From Helichrysum umbraculigerum (Eukaryota > Streptophyta > Magnoliopsida > Asterales > Asteraceae): a stretch of DNA of 64,000 nucleotides. The stretch lies in assembly GCA_949592205.1 (NCBI GenBank), contig CATIUR010000001.1, positions 71,219,559-71,283,558 on the forward strand, in the 5' to 3' direction. The notes under the pieces are model-generated. The model saw nothing but the letters and a program-made list of their open reading frames with translations, was not told the DNA's origin and did no database searches. The translations under genes and the position numbers were made by a program. This document shows, one piece after another, positions 23,578 to 35,131 of this stretch (positions are counted from its first letter, which is position 1; each line of letters begins with the position of its first letter).

Positions 23578-24435
23578 CAGGCATTGGGTACTCTACTCGA
23601 TATGAGTACTGCCTACCACCCGCAAACCGATGGCCAAAGCGAGCGAATGATACAATCGCTCGAGGACTTATTAAGAGCGTGTGTGATACACTGTGGGGGT
23701 AATTGGGATACTCACCTACCTCTAGCCGAATTCTCTTACAACAATAGTTATCACACCAGTATATAGATAGCACCATTTGAGGCGTTATATGGACGCAAGT
23801 GCCGATCACCACTCTGTTGGGCAGAGTTGGGTGACAGACAACTGTCTGGACCTAAGATTGTCCAAGAAACCACCGATAAGATAACTCAAGTACTGAACCG
23901 ACTGAAAACAGCACGTGATAGACAAAAGAGTTATGCTGATAACCGCCGTAAACCTCTTGAATTTCAAGTAGGAGATAAAGTCCTACTCAAAGTATCGCCC
24001 TGGAAGGGGATAGCACGATTTGGTAAGCAAGGAAAGCTTAACCCACGTTACATCGGACCGTTCGAAATCCTTGCTAGGATTGGTCCTGTCGCCTACAAGC
24101 TCAAACTACCACAAGAGCTTAGTAGCATACACGACACTTTTCACGTCAGTAATCTCAAAAAGTGTCTTTCTGACGAAACACTTATCATTCCTCCTGACGA
24201 AGTCTTCATTGACTCAAAACTTAACTTTGTGGAGGAACCTAACGAAGTTATGGATTCGAAAACCCAAAAACTTCGACACAAGCGAATCAAACTTGTTAAA
24301 GTTCGTTGGAACTCGAAACATGGCCCAGAGTTTACTTGGGAACGCGAGGATGAAATGCGAAAGAAATATTCTCGAATTTTCGAACGTGACCAAGACTCAC
24401 GACACGACTTAAATCTCGGAATGAGATTTCGCTAA
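23578..24435 (+). pseudogene. pol: T1 pol part 3: integrase end and chromodomain
   Basis: Begins with the catalytic Glu region (YHPQTDGQSERMIQSLE), has a second stop (TAG at 23764-23766, between SYHTSI and APFEALYG), then the GPFEILARIG and FHVSNLKKC blocks. It ends with a chromodomain-like segment (LVKVRWNSKHGPEFTWERED, then KKYSRIF). Chromodomains of this type in Tekay elements are known to bias integration to heterochromatin. The natural stop TAA at 24433-24435 lies directly before the PPT. Confidence 0.88.
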
Positions 24436-24446
24436 CGAGGGGAGAA
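24436..24446 (+). promoter_or_regulatory. T1 polypurine tract
   Basis: CGAGGGGAGAA immediately precedes the 3' LTR (TGTTACAC). T2 has the identical tract at 31174-31184. Confidence 0.85.
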
Positions 24447-26449
24447 TGTTACACTACTCCAAATTAGGTATATACTTATACTTAATTTCATGCATACTTA
24501 GAGCCAATTCCCTGATTAGTGAATTCAAACTATTTTTACGAGTTAAGTTTGACAGAACTTACCATTTTAATACGCGATGTATTACTAGATACGTGGTTAT
24601 TTATATCCACACACAAAACAAACGGCACGAGTCCGACAAATAAACGTATACAATAGTTGGTGATACAAATAATTAATAATATGAAAATTATTAATTACGA
24701 ATATTATTAATTTATATTATTACGATAATATAAAACATTATACGTTTTATTTAAAACGTATCGTACAAGACTGCGACAATACAAAAGTGTACCCAACAAT
24801 TAAAAATAATAAAAATTTTATTTTTCATTATTCATTATAAAGTATTTGTGATAATACTTCGAAATAAAATTTACTAATATTAAATGAAAATTGGCACACA
24901 ATTGGACCCGTACCCGAAAATAACGGGTTAAATACCCAAACAAACACCTAAGTTAAAATATCTGGAGATAGATTTTTACTGTCTCCATACTCCCTCATTG
25001 ACAATTTAAACTGAGTACCAATATAATATATACTCCTTACTCCACTGATCATCACACCTCAAATAATTGATGCACCAACTTTCCATTCCCTGTGTGTATT
25101 CATCGAGCAACATCAACAGTAAAGGTAGTGAAGCAGGAGCAAGATCAAACCCAAGACCCTTTTCATCTTCCTCATCACAATTAATCACTCCAACTCAAAC
25201 TAACAACCACCATGATCACATAATCACCTTCATCATAATCTTCATCACCATTGTATCATCATCTTCATCGTTCTATCATCATCATCATCATACGGCATAT
25301 TCACCATCATCATTTCATTGTAAGGAAAATCTTCATCTTTAATTTTCTTACATAGATTTTGTTATACATAGTGTTAGTATAACATAAATGATGTGTATAA
25401 CCTAATAACTTCGATGATTTGTGGATTTAAACTCTTGAAATAACGTTCGAGTAAACTAAACCCATGAACACTAAATTAGTACATATGCAAGTGTTATAAT
25501 GATTTGTTGTTATAATCACTATATTATGTTAAATTTCGTTGTGGAGAATGATTGTGACCTTGAGACAAGAGAATGGAATCAAAACACACGAGTATGTATA
25601 TTGCTCTGTTACGACTGGACTCTGTGAAACAAACGGATCCGGCGGATCCCTTGCGGATCCGACGGATTCTGACCAAAAACCCCGTGAATTTTGGCTTTAA
25701 ACGAGCGACGGATCAAGTGATAACTACACGTGATCACTTGCATGATATGGTGGATCACTTACATGATATGGCGGATCACCATATAAATTAGGTGCATAAT
25801 GGTTTAAACTAGGTGCATAACACGTGATCACTTACATGATATGGCGAATCACCATATAAACTAAACTAGGTGCATAATGGCTTAAACTAGGTGCATAACA
25901 CGTGATCACTTACGTGATATGGCGGATCATATAAATAAAATGGCGACACAGAACAAGTGGAAAAACTACTCGATCCGGCGGATCAATTTTGGATCTGGCG
26001 GATCCTCAAACTTTTGACACGATCCGGAGTATTTGGCTTGATCCGGTGAATACAAAGAATTTTTCCATTGATCCGGCGGATCTGACATGGATCCGGCGGA
26101 TCCCCAAGCATTTTCAGTTACTGACTTCGCAAAGTTAAAATGGTACAATCTTTTAACGAGTACACGACTTAATATTCATGGTTAATTTATGATTGGTATA
26201 AAATATATACGTCGAGTAATTTGGTTGTAAAACATTCTTCGAACATGAGGTATTGTATTATACGCGTATTTACTCAAAATAATACGAGTTAATTGGACCC
26301 GACAATGTTTTGAACAATAACCATTTATTGACATACAAACGGAGTATAGATGCGATAACAAGTAAAACATTGTAACCAACTATATTTGGGTATGTATATA
26401 TGTATATATGTATATAAACAAAAAACTATATATATATGTGACAACAATA

Positions 26450-26534
<85 letters not shown>
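24447..26534 (+). repeat. T1 3' LTR, first part
   Basis: Begins TGTTACACTACTCC after the PPT and runs to a TA microsatellite where younger elements landed. It has a leader-like region (about 25060-25330) ending in the donor-like ATTGTAAG. Two repeat clusters follow. One is GGATCCGGCGGATC-type near-palindromes at 25636-25671 and 25973-26104. The other is three units starting CACGTGATCACTT at 25727, 25821 and 25899. The small frames here are not genes. Confidence 0.85.
26455..26534. repeat. TA microsatellite, left part
   Basis: About 75 bases of uninterrupted TA in the T1 3' LTR. It is the target of the hAT-like insertion that starts at 26535 and continues on the other side at 34258. Confidence 0.95.
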
Positions 26535-26536
<2 letters not shown>

Positions 26537-27533
26537 GGGGTGGCAATTCGGGTTGGGTCGGGTTACTGGGTTCGGGTTGTCGGGTTGATGGGTCAGAAAT
26601 GGTCAACCCGAACCCAACCTGATTTTATATTCGGGTTGTAACACTCCGCAAATTTGAACACGATTATTAATATTAATCACTTGCATTATTAGGCTAATTC
26701 CCTACTTGAGTGAATTTACAACGCATTTTAGAGGTAAGTCTAGCAAAGCCCAACTAATTAATACGCGTAGTATTACTTATTTGTAATTAGATGTAATTAC
26801 ATACGAAACGAATTGAGCAAACGCGACAAAATATACGACTGTTGGTGAACAAATTTATTTAATAAAACAAAGTTATTAAATAACGTCATTTGCAATTTAA
26901 TATTATGTCGATAATATTTACATATCATTTTATAACGCAAAACGTCAACGCGTATAATTAAAATAAAACAAAGATTTAAAATTTTATAACTTAATTTATT
27001 TATATTCCATAAAAAGATCCTAATTAAAAATATAATGAAATATGTAATTTGAAAATATATTAGTTAAAATAATGTAATATCTAACGATCGGGTGAACAAA
27101 CACGGGACGAAAACGCAGGAGATGAAAAGTGGAACAAAACCACCTTCCATCTCCATCTTTCCTTTCATTTTCATTTCAACCTCATCAAAAACACCTACAA
27201 ACTCTCTCCACCCAAATTCTATCAAATTTGCGGATTCGCAAATCAATCAACAAAAGCTACATTTTCGGAATCCTCTCGAGCTAAGGAACAACATTAACAA
27301 AAGCCGTATCATCATCTTCTTCCTCATTTGGTCCCGATTCGCAATTGTAAGAAATTTCTAAAAACTTAGATTTACTCGTTTTTATGTATTATATGGGTGT
27401 AATATTGAACATACAACTTTGTTTTAACTATATAATGGAAGAAATCAAGGTTTTATGGCCGTAAAACGGGTTAAAATCGGGTTTTTGGTCGGAAAATCAC
27501 GACAGCCGCTGCTACTGTCTGGGCGTTCATCTT

Positions 27534-27786
27534 TGCGACACAACGACTGTGTCGCATATTGTGTCGCATAAACCATCCATGCGACACAACCATTGTGTCG
27601 CATGTTGTGTCGTATAAACTATATTATGTCGCAGCTTATGTCGTATTATGTGTCGCATCCTTGTGTCGTAAACATCATACGACACAACGCTAGTGTCGCT
27701 GTTGACTCAGCACTTCGAATCTCTGCGACACAACCCTTGTGTCGCAGACTTGTGTCGTACCATGCGACACAACCCTTGTGTCGCAG
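27534..27786 (+). repeat. T2 LTR inverted-repeat cluster, GCGACACAA / TTGTGTCGC
   Basis: At least a dozen copies of a 9-mer and its complement, often head to head as TGCGACACAACC then TTGTGTCGCA. The 3' LTR copy (32082-32346) has one extra 12-base unit. A related cluster lies in S3 (58499-58784) on the other strand. Confidence 0.75.
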
Positions 27787-28140
27787 AAAACAGAAACTTC
27801 ACAAACTATTTTTACACCAAGTGTCGAACTTAACCGATAACGAATATTTACGTACGATACAATGTACAAACAGTATAAACAATACAAACACGCTATTTTA
27901 TTGAAATTAAGATTTCAAACTACCACCAACGAGTCGTATACATTTTCACAAACAACGAAATGCAAACGTAAACGTTTAACAAACACTTTGAATATAACTT
28001 GGTTGTACAAACACTAGCATGGATGATTAACTTAGACATCCACATACTTATTAAATCTCGTACGTTTAGGACGTTAGGAGATTCTGGACTGTAATTGGGC
28101 TTAGGTTTGCTAGCACTCGCACAACTACTTAACTCAACAG

Positions 28141-28924
28141 GTGAGTTCACAGCCCCTACTTTACTGTTTAATTACTTTTGGGGTGGAAAACATAGTCAAT
28201 CATTTCTATACAAACATGATTGTATACTACTTTACTCAAACAAGTGGAGTACATTGAACTGATATACTGAAACGCAAACTGATGATTTTGAAATAACATT
28301 TTCATACTATAAACACTGTAAACGCATAAACATGTTTTGGAAACGTTGGAAAACAACCAACACGCTTTACGAAACTGATTGGGTAACAAATGGGTCCTAC
28401 TGACATGGACCAGATCCTACTGACATGGATCAAGGGACACTGACACTCCCTACTATTGAAAAGTCCCTACTGACATGGGCACTGGATCCCACTGACACGG
28501 ATCCACTATTACTATTAAACTGCTAAAAAGTCCCTACTGACATGGGCACTGCATCCTACTGACATGGATCACTGAATGACTATCAGGATACAGACATTCC
28601 TACAATGACTATTAGGATACAGACATTCCTACGATATCTATTAGAATACAGACATTCCTACAATGACTATTAGGATACAGACATTCCTACGGAACTATTA
28701 GGATACTGCTTTCCTACAATGCATTTTCATACAAAACAATTGGGCAACATCCCACACTGACAGATTTGGGTGACATCCCACTATGATTGTACTTAAACAA
28801 ACGACATAAATGAAACTATTTGACCTCCGGGTCAATAAACTTACTCGAACTTGGTTCAACTACTACAAATATAAAACCTGTGAATTCACTCAACCTCGTT
28901 GTTGACTTTTACTATGTTTTTCAG
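28141..28924 (+). other. Putative LTR-embedded intron of T2
   Basis: Donor CAACAG|GTGAGTTCACAGCCCC with a matching GGGGTGG arm downstream. Inside are tandem repeats of two kinds: CCTACTGACATGGA (28391-28570) and GGATACAGACATTCCTAC (about 28570-28720). The acceptor side has AAACCTGTGAATTCAC and TATGTTTTTCAG|GG. The 3' LTR has the same at 32701-33484. Confidence 0.45.
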
Positions 28925-29258
28925 GGAATTAGCTGCGCATGTAAGAATCGCCAACACATGGAGAATTAGGCGACCCGTGAAGCTTTAGGATGCCAACATT
29001 TTTGGAAAAACACATGGATTTCTCTAGTATAACTGAAACCGTTTTGTCATATTCTAGAAATCCACTTTTGTATACATATTACTTTTAACTTGTACGATTT
29101 GATAAATCGTAAATCTTGTAATTAACATTTTGGCATCTTAATATATATTATGTTCTGTTGTAATCATAAGCTCTGATACGTATGCATGCTTTATTATTGT
29201 GACACCCCAGTACTTAAACTAAATGCTTCCGCTAAACAAATTTGGGGGTGTTACAGAT

Positions 29259-29271
29259 TGGTATCAGAGAC
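29259..29271 (+). promoter_or_regulatory. T2 primer binding site (tRNA-iMet)
   Basis: TGGTATCAGAGAC, three bases after the LTR, differs from the tRNA-iMet complement only near its end (AC in place of CC). Confidence 0.88.
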
Positions 29272-29691
29272 ATTGGTTATAGCGAACTAGGAAACTTTAG
29301 GTGACTTAGCGACCTAGAGACCTAGACTATAGCCTTGGCTAGAACGTACATGCATACATACATTTGCATACATCTAAACTATCGCTACGATACCTCGATA
29401 CGCGTGAACTGTTCACCACATTCGACTCGTTCATTGTACTCAGATCTCATATGAACCTGATCGTATTAAACGGTTGATGAAAAGAAGTATGTATTTAGCA
29501 TCATATAATGACGCCTGGCCAACGTGATTATATTATACTGAGTACATATGGGTGTTTCATAGTCGTAAGATACGTGATGGGGATTCAACAATTTTTCTTG
29601 ATACTCGAAAACTTGAAATATGTGAAACTTTACTCCTCACATATTTTTCATTGGCATTGACTTCTGCATCTTTTCATCGCAGAACGTCAGC

Positions 29692-30906
29692 ATGCCGCCT
29701 AAACAAAGAAATACTCGAAACAGTCGACGAAATACTCCACCTCCGCCTCCGGAAACAAACGAGCAAATAATCGAACGCCGCGTGGCTGAAGCCATCGCTC
29801 AATACGAGGCCAACCGCAATCGTGAAAACCTGACCACCAATAGCGGAGCCACTCCAGTCAATAACGAAACCCCAAACAATACCCAGCAGGGGTGTTCCTA
29901 CAAAACCTTCCAGTCTTGTAAACCTAGCACCTTCACCGGGACCGAAGGGGCCATCGGCCTGGTCCACTGGATTGAGAAAACGGAATCAGTCATCGACATC
30001 AGCGAATGCGCCACCGGCAAAATCGTGAAATACGCCACCTGCACTTTAGCCGACAAAGCGCTAACCTGGTGGAACGCTCAAGTTCAGATTATGGGACGCC
30101 CATCTGCTTACTCCATGACCTAGGTAACTCTGAAACAGATGTTGATGGAGGAATTTTGCCCTCCCAACGAGATGCAGAAACTTGAAACCGAATTCTGGAA
30201 CATACAAATGATCGGCGCTGACATTTCCGGTTATACAACTAGATTCCAGGAGCTTGCACGTCTTGTGCCCCACATGGTAACCCCCGAGAGCAAACGCATT
30301 GAGCGTTACAACAGGGGTTTGGCCCCACAGATCCGAGGCATGGTAATGTCCTCCAAACCAGCTACCTTTAGGAGCGCAGTAGACCTGGCTCAAAGCTTAA
30401 CTGATGACGCCATTTTGATTGGAACCCTGAAAGCCACTACAGGGAAAACAGAACCTACCCGTACTGATGCGGGCGACAACAAGCGCAAGTGGAACAGTGA
30501 TAGCAACGATCGTCAGGGTCCACAAAACAGAAACCCGGGAAACACCCGAGCCTTCGCGGCAATCACCAGCACTGAACAGAAACCCTACCTTGGTAACAGG
30601 CCCAAGTGTGGGAAGTGTGGAAAACATCATGAAGGAGACTGCTTCTTCTGCGATAACTGCAAACGATATGGGCACAGAACCCAGGCATGCCGAACCCACC
30701 CTGCAAACAATGAACAGCGAATTGAGGGGTGCTTTAGGTGTGGTGATCCTGGACACCACCGTAACCAATGCCAACAACCGAACAACAACCAGAACAACCC
30801 TGGGAACAACAATCAGAACAACAATAACCGCGTCGCTAACAAAGGCTACGCCCCTAGCCGCGCATACATCCTCCGTGCACCAGAAACGGTTGCGGATCTC
30901 AACTAG
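29692..30906 (+). pseudogene. gag: T2 gag with one nonsense codon
   Basis: A 404-codon frame starting MPPKQRNTRNSRR at an ATG and ending at TAG 30904-30906. It has the gag core (TLADKALTWWN, FQELARLVPHMVTPE) and three zinc knuckles: CGKCGKHHEGDC, CDNCKRYGHRTQAC and CFRCGDPGHHRNQC, followed by an Asn-rich tail. One in-frame TAG at 30121-30123 replaces the Trp codon present in T1 gag (SMSW); otherwise the frame is intact. The product would be the structural particle protein binding the element RNA. Because this is the only ORF, the element family could have supplied its own coat while borrowing enzymes. Confidence 0.92.
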
Positions 30907-31184
30907 CACGGTACGTCTTAACGACTATTGCTACGATTTAACATACGTTTTATTCGAATGTTGATTCGAACACAACACTCGATAAACTCTGACCACGAAA
31001 CGAAACACACAACATATTGAACTATGCCTCGAGCATACTTAAACTGATTGAACTTTTATGGCAACAATTTAACGCCATGCAAACTATTACTATTGTTAAC
31101 AACATGACTTATCGGAGAACATACGGCGCGGGCGATCCGACTTGATTTAAATCTCGGGACAAGATTTCTCTAACGAGGGGAGAA
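30907..31184 (+). other. T2 gap between gag and 3' LTR, with PPT
   Basis: No ORF. The final 45 or so bases resemble the end of T1 pol and its stop, followed by the PPT CGAGGGGAGAA (31174-31184). The rest shows no recognisable pol remnant. Confidence 0.75.
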
Positions 31185-33815
31185 TGTAACACTCCGCAAA
31201 TTTGAACACGATTATTAATATTAATCACATGCATTATTAGGCTAATTCCCTACTTGAGTGAATTTACAACGCATTTTAGAGGTAAGTCTAGCAAAGCCCA
31301 ACTAATTAATACGCGTAGTATTACTTATTTGTAATTAGATGTAATTACATACGAAACGAATTGAGCAAACGCGACAAAATATACGACTGTTGGTGAACAA
31401 ATTTATTTAATAAAACAAAGTTATTAAATAACGTCATTTGCAATTTAATATTATGTCGATAATATTTACATATCATTTTATAACGCAAAACGTCAACGCG
31501 TATAATTAAAATAAAACAAAGATTTAAAATTTTATAACTTAATTTATTTATATTCCATAAAAAGATCCTAATTAAAAATATAATGAAATATGTAATTTGA
31601 AAATATATTAGTTAAAATAATGTAACATCTAACGATCGGGTGAACAAACACGGGACGAAAACGCAGGAGATGAAAAGTGGAACAAAACCACCTTCCATCT
31701 CCATCTTTCCTTTCATTTTCATTTCAACCTCATCAAAAACACCTATAAACTCTCTCCACCCAAATTCTATCAAATTTGCGGATTCGCAAATCAATCAACA
31801 AAAGCTACATTTTCGGAATCCTCTCGAGCTAAGGAACAACATTAACAAAAGCCGTATCATCATCTTCTTCCTCATTTGGTCCTGATTCGCAATTGTACGA
31901 AATTTCTAAAAACTTAGATTTACTCGTTTTTATGTATTATATGGGTGTAATATTGAACATACAACTTTGTTTTAACTATATAATGGAAGAAATCAAGGTT
32001 TTATGGCCGTAAAACGGGTTAAAATCAGGTTTTTGGTCGGAAAATCACGACAGCCGCTGCTACTGTCTGGGCGTTCATCTTTGCGACACAACGACTGTGT
32101 CGCATATTGTGTCGCATAAACCATCCATGCGACACAACCATTGTGTCACATGTTGTGTCGTATAAACTATATTATGTCGCAGCTTATGTCGTATTATGTG
32201 TCGCATCCTTGTGTCGTAAACATCATACGACACAACGCCAGTGTCGCTGTTGACTCAGCACTTCGAATCTCTGGGACACAACCCTTGTGTCGCAGACTTG
32301 TGTCGTACCATGCGACACAACCCTTGTGTCGCATACTGTGTCGCAGAAAACAGAAACTTCACAAACTATTTTTACACCAAGTGTCGAACTTAACCGATAA
32401 CGAATATTTACGTACGATACAATGTACAAACAGTATAAACAATACAAACACGCTATTTTATTGAAATTAAGATTTCAAACTACCACCAACGAGTCGTATA
32501 CATTTTCACAAACAACGAAATGCAAACGTAAACGTTTAACAAACACTTTGAATATAACTTGGTTGTACAAACACTAGCATGGATGATTAACTTAGACATC
32601 CACATACTTATTAAATCTCGTACGTTTAGGACGTTAGGAGATTCTGGACTGTAATTGGGCTTAGGTTTGCTAGCACTCGCACAACTACTTAACTCAACAG
32701 GTGAGTTCACAGCCCCTACTTTACTGTTTAATTACTTTTGGGGTGGAAAACATAGTCAATCATTTCTATACAAACATGATTGTATACTACTTTACTCAAA
32801 CAAGTGGAGTACATTGAACTGATATACTGAAACGCAAACTGATGATTTTGAAATAACATTTTCATACTATAAACACTGTAAACGCATAAACATGTTTTGG
32901 AAACGTTGGAAAACAACCAACACGCTTTACGAAACTGATTGGGTAACAAATGGGTCCTACTGACATGGACCAGATCCTACTGACATGGATCAAGGGACAC
33001 TGACACTCCCTACTATTGAAAAGTCCCTACTGACATGGGCACTGGATCCCACTGACACGGATCCACTATTACTATTAAACTGCTAAAAAGTCCCTACTGA
33101 CATGGGCACTGCATCCTACTGACATGGATCACTGAATGACTATTAGGATACAGACATTCCTACAATGACTATTAGGATACAGACATTCCTACGATATCTA
33201 TTAGGATACAGGCATTCCAACAATGACTATTAGGATACAGACATTCCTACGGAACTATTAGGATACTGCTTTCCTACAATGCATTTTCATACAAAACAAT
33301 TGGGCAACATCCCACACTGACAGATTTGGGTGACATCCCACTATGATTGTACTTAAACAAACGACATAAATGAAACTATTTGACCGCCGAGTCAATAAAC
33401 TTACTCGAACTTGGTTCAACTACTACAAATATAAAACCTGTGAATTCACTCAACCTCGTTGTTGACTTTTACTATGTTTTTCAGGGAATTAGCTGCGCAT
33501 GTAAGAATCGCCAACACATGGAGAATTAGGCGACCCGTGAAGCTTTAGGATGCCAACATTTTTGGAAAAACACATGGATTTCTCTAGTATAACTGAAACC
33601 GTTTTGTCATATTCTAGAAATCCACTTTTGTATACATATAACTTTTAACTTGTACGATTTGATAAATCGTAAATCTTGTAATTAACATTTTGGCATCTTA
33701 ATATATATTATGTTCTGTTGTAATCATAAGCTCTGATACGTATGCATGCTTTATTATTGTGACACCCCAGTACTTAAACTAAATGCTTCCGCTAAACAAA
33801 TTTGGGGGTGTTACA
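31185..33815 (+). repeat. T2 3' LTR
   Basis: 2631 bases, near identical to 26637-29255 apart from about 16 substitutions and an extra 12-base unit (near 32331-32342) in the GCGACACAA cluster. Confidence 0.93.
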
Positions 33816-34254
33816 CGGGTTGAGTATGTGAACCCGAACCCGACCCGACCCGACCCAACCCGACCAACCCGATTTTCTATCTAGTCAACATATTTTCACG
33901 TTATTTTCGAGTTTTCAGATCGGTTTCGGGTCACTCAGGTCAATTAAGTCACATTAATTCACTAGCTTATATCAAAACGTAAAGGTATCAAAGAAAATGT
34001 TATAAATCAGCAAGTGAAAAGGTCTAATTATGTGTCATATTTAAATAAAAATAAATTTATAATGATATTAAAAGAATTTCGGGTTGTCGGGTTCAACCCA
34101 AAAATTCATTTGCTAACCCAGACCCAACCCAAAAAAATACCGAGTTGGCGGGTTTCGGGTTGACGGGTTGGCAGCTCAAAAATCCCGACCCTAACCTTAT
34201 AATATTCGAGTTGGGTTCGTGTCGGGTTTCGGGTTGACGAGTTGGTTGCCAGCC

Positions 34255-34257
<3 letters not shown>

Positions 34258-34341
<84 letters not shown>

Positions 34342-34469
34342 TATATATATATCTATATATATCATATATATATATATATATCATATATATATATCTATAT
34401 ATATATATATATGTATATATATATGTATATATATGTATACATATGTATACATATATATATGTATATATA
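34258..34469. repeat. TA microsatellite, middle part
   Basis: TA repeat with CATA/GTATAC interruptions, between the hAT-like element and the start of Ath2. The long frames over it are artefacts of the repeat. Confidence 0.95.
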
Positions 34470-34850
34470 TGATGACACGCAAAAAGTCAAGTTTTAACGT
34501 GCCATTATCTCACCTTTTTAGCCCAATTATGGATGAAAACATTTGAAATATACATTTTTATACTAAATTTCACAATGAAGGCTAAAATATAGACGATGCT
34601 TCAAGAATCAACTAAAAAGGCCTAAAAAAATATAAAATAGAGCATAAACGATCTTAAGCATTCCGGTTCACGTATTCTAGCACTTTTTGAGCTCCGCTTG
34701 GAATTATGACCACTAACCTATGTCATTTTGTTCCTTAGGAGATTACGATCGCGTGGATATAAAGAACGCTCAAAACGGACATCGGATGAAGAAGTTACGC
34801 CCAATCGAAGATTCAAGACAACCAACGGACCACGATACGGGAGGCACCAA

Positions 34851-35023
34851 GCCGTATACGGGCAATCCCAGCCGTATACGGCCAAGAACCAACCATATAT
34901 GGCCTGGCTAGGGCGTATACGGCCTGATGCCATCCGTATACGGCCATTCCCCCTCGTATCCGGCCTTGTCCCTCCCCCGATACGGCCAATCTCTCCCGTA
35001 TACGGCCAAACTCAACCGTATCG
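34851..35023 (+). repeat. Ath2 palindrome cluster upstream of the TATA box
   Basis: About nine units of CCGTATACGG or degenerate forms (GCCGTATACGGG, CCATATATGGCC, CCGTATACGGCC, CCGATACGGCC), spaced about 16-24 bases, ending about 100 bases upstream of TATAAATA. The 3' LTR copy is at 49922-50094. The palindrome core is the same as in Ath1, although surrounding sequence differs. Confidence 0.7.
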
Positions 35024-35123
35024 TGTGTTTTGGTCATCCAAGGTGTGATTTTGATACGGTTGAGGAATACGGTTGAGATTTTGAAGATGGAAATACGGCT
35101 GAGGAATACGGTTGAGCTTCTAG

Positions 35124-35131
35124 TATAAATA
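35124..35131 (+). promoter_or_regulatory. Ath2 TATA box
   Basis: TATAAATA in CTAGTATAAATATGG, followed by a leader with ACACACACAC and CT-rich stretches. The 3' LTR counterpart is at 50195-50202. Confidence 0.7.

Larger units (their letters stand above)
26637..29255 (+). repeat. T2 5' LTR
   Basis: TGTAACACTCCGC to GGGGGTGTTACA. It contains a CT-rich leader (about 27120-27345) with donor-like ATTGTAAG, an inverted-repeat cluster on GCGACACAA/TTGTGTCGC (27534-27786), a donor CAG|GTGAGT at 28138-28146, tandem repeats 28391-28718 and an acceptor at 28924. Confidence 0.93.
26637..33815 (+). mobile_element. T2: gag-only Ty3 element (TR-GAG type)
   Basis: 7179 bases with TSD CGGGT (26632-26636 and 33816-33820). 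The 5' LTR is 26637-29255, PBS 29259-29271, gag 29692-30906, PPT 31174-31184 and 3' LTR 31185-33815. By eye the LTRs differ by about 16 substitutions and one 12-base indel in some 2.6 kb, so it inserted recently. The internal region is only 1.9 kb and has no protease, RT or integrase. The tail before the PPT (TTTAAATCTCGGGACAAGAT) still resembles the end of T1 pol, so T2 looks like a pol-deleted relative that needs enzymes in trans. Confidence 0.92.
26535..34257 (+). mobile_element. hAT-like non-autonomous transposon, split by T2
   Basis: The element is 26535-26636 plus 33821-34257 (about 540 bases). Ends TAGGGGTGGCAA and TTGCCAGCCCTG are inverted repeats. Both flanks are TA repeat, so the 8-base duplication cannot be read uniquely here. 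The second copy at 63312-63930, in opposite orientation, has a clear 8-base duplication with one mismatch. The interior is full of GGGTT/GGGTC words (CGGGTTGGGTCGGGTT). There is no coding capacity for transposase, so it would depend on a related autonomous element. Confidence 0.75.

Noticed and set aside
25067..25342. Ser/His-rich frame in the T1 3' LTR
   Set aside because: It is a low-complexity CATCAT-rich leader region ending at a donor-like site; no homologue in other LTRs as protein.
26535..26636. GGGTT-rich sequence resembling telomeric DNA
   Set aside because: The words are irregular (GGGTC, CGGGTT) and lie between hAT-type inverted ends; the second copy at 63312-63930 has an 8-base target duplication, so it is transposon interior.
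27534..27786. CRISPR-like appearance of evenly repeated GCGACACAA words
   Set aside because: Repeats are short, occur in both orientations, have no unique spacers of constant length, and lie in both LTRs of a plant retrotransposon.
26455..34472. Long Tyr/Ile-rich reading frames over TA repeats
   Set aside because: They are translations of a simple TA microsatellite in several frames and have no protein character.
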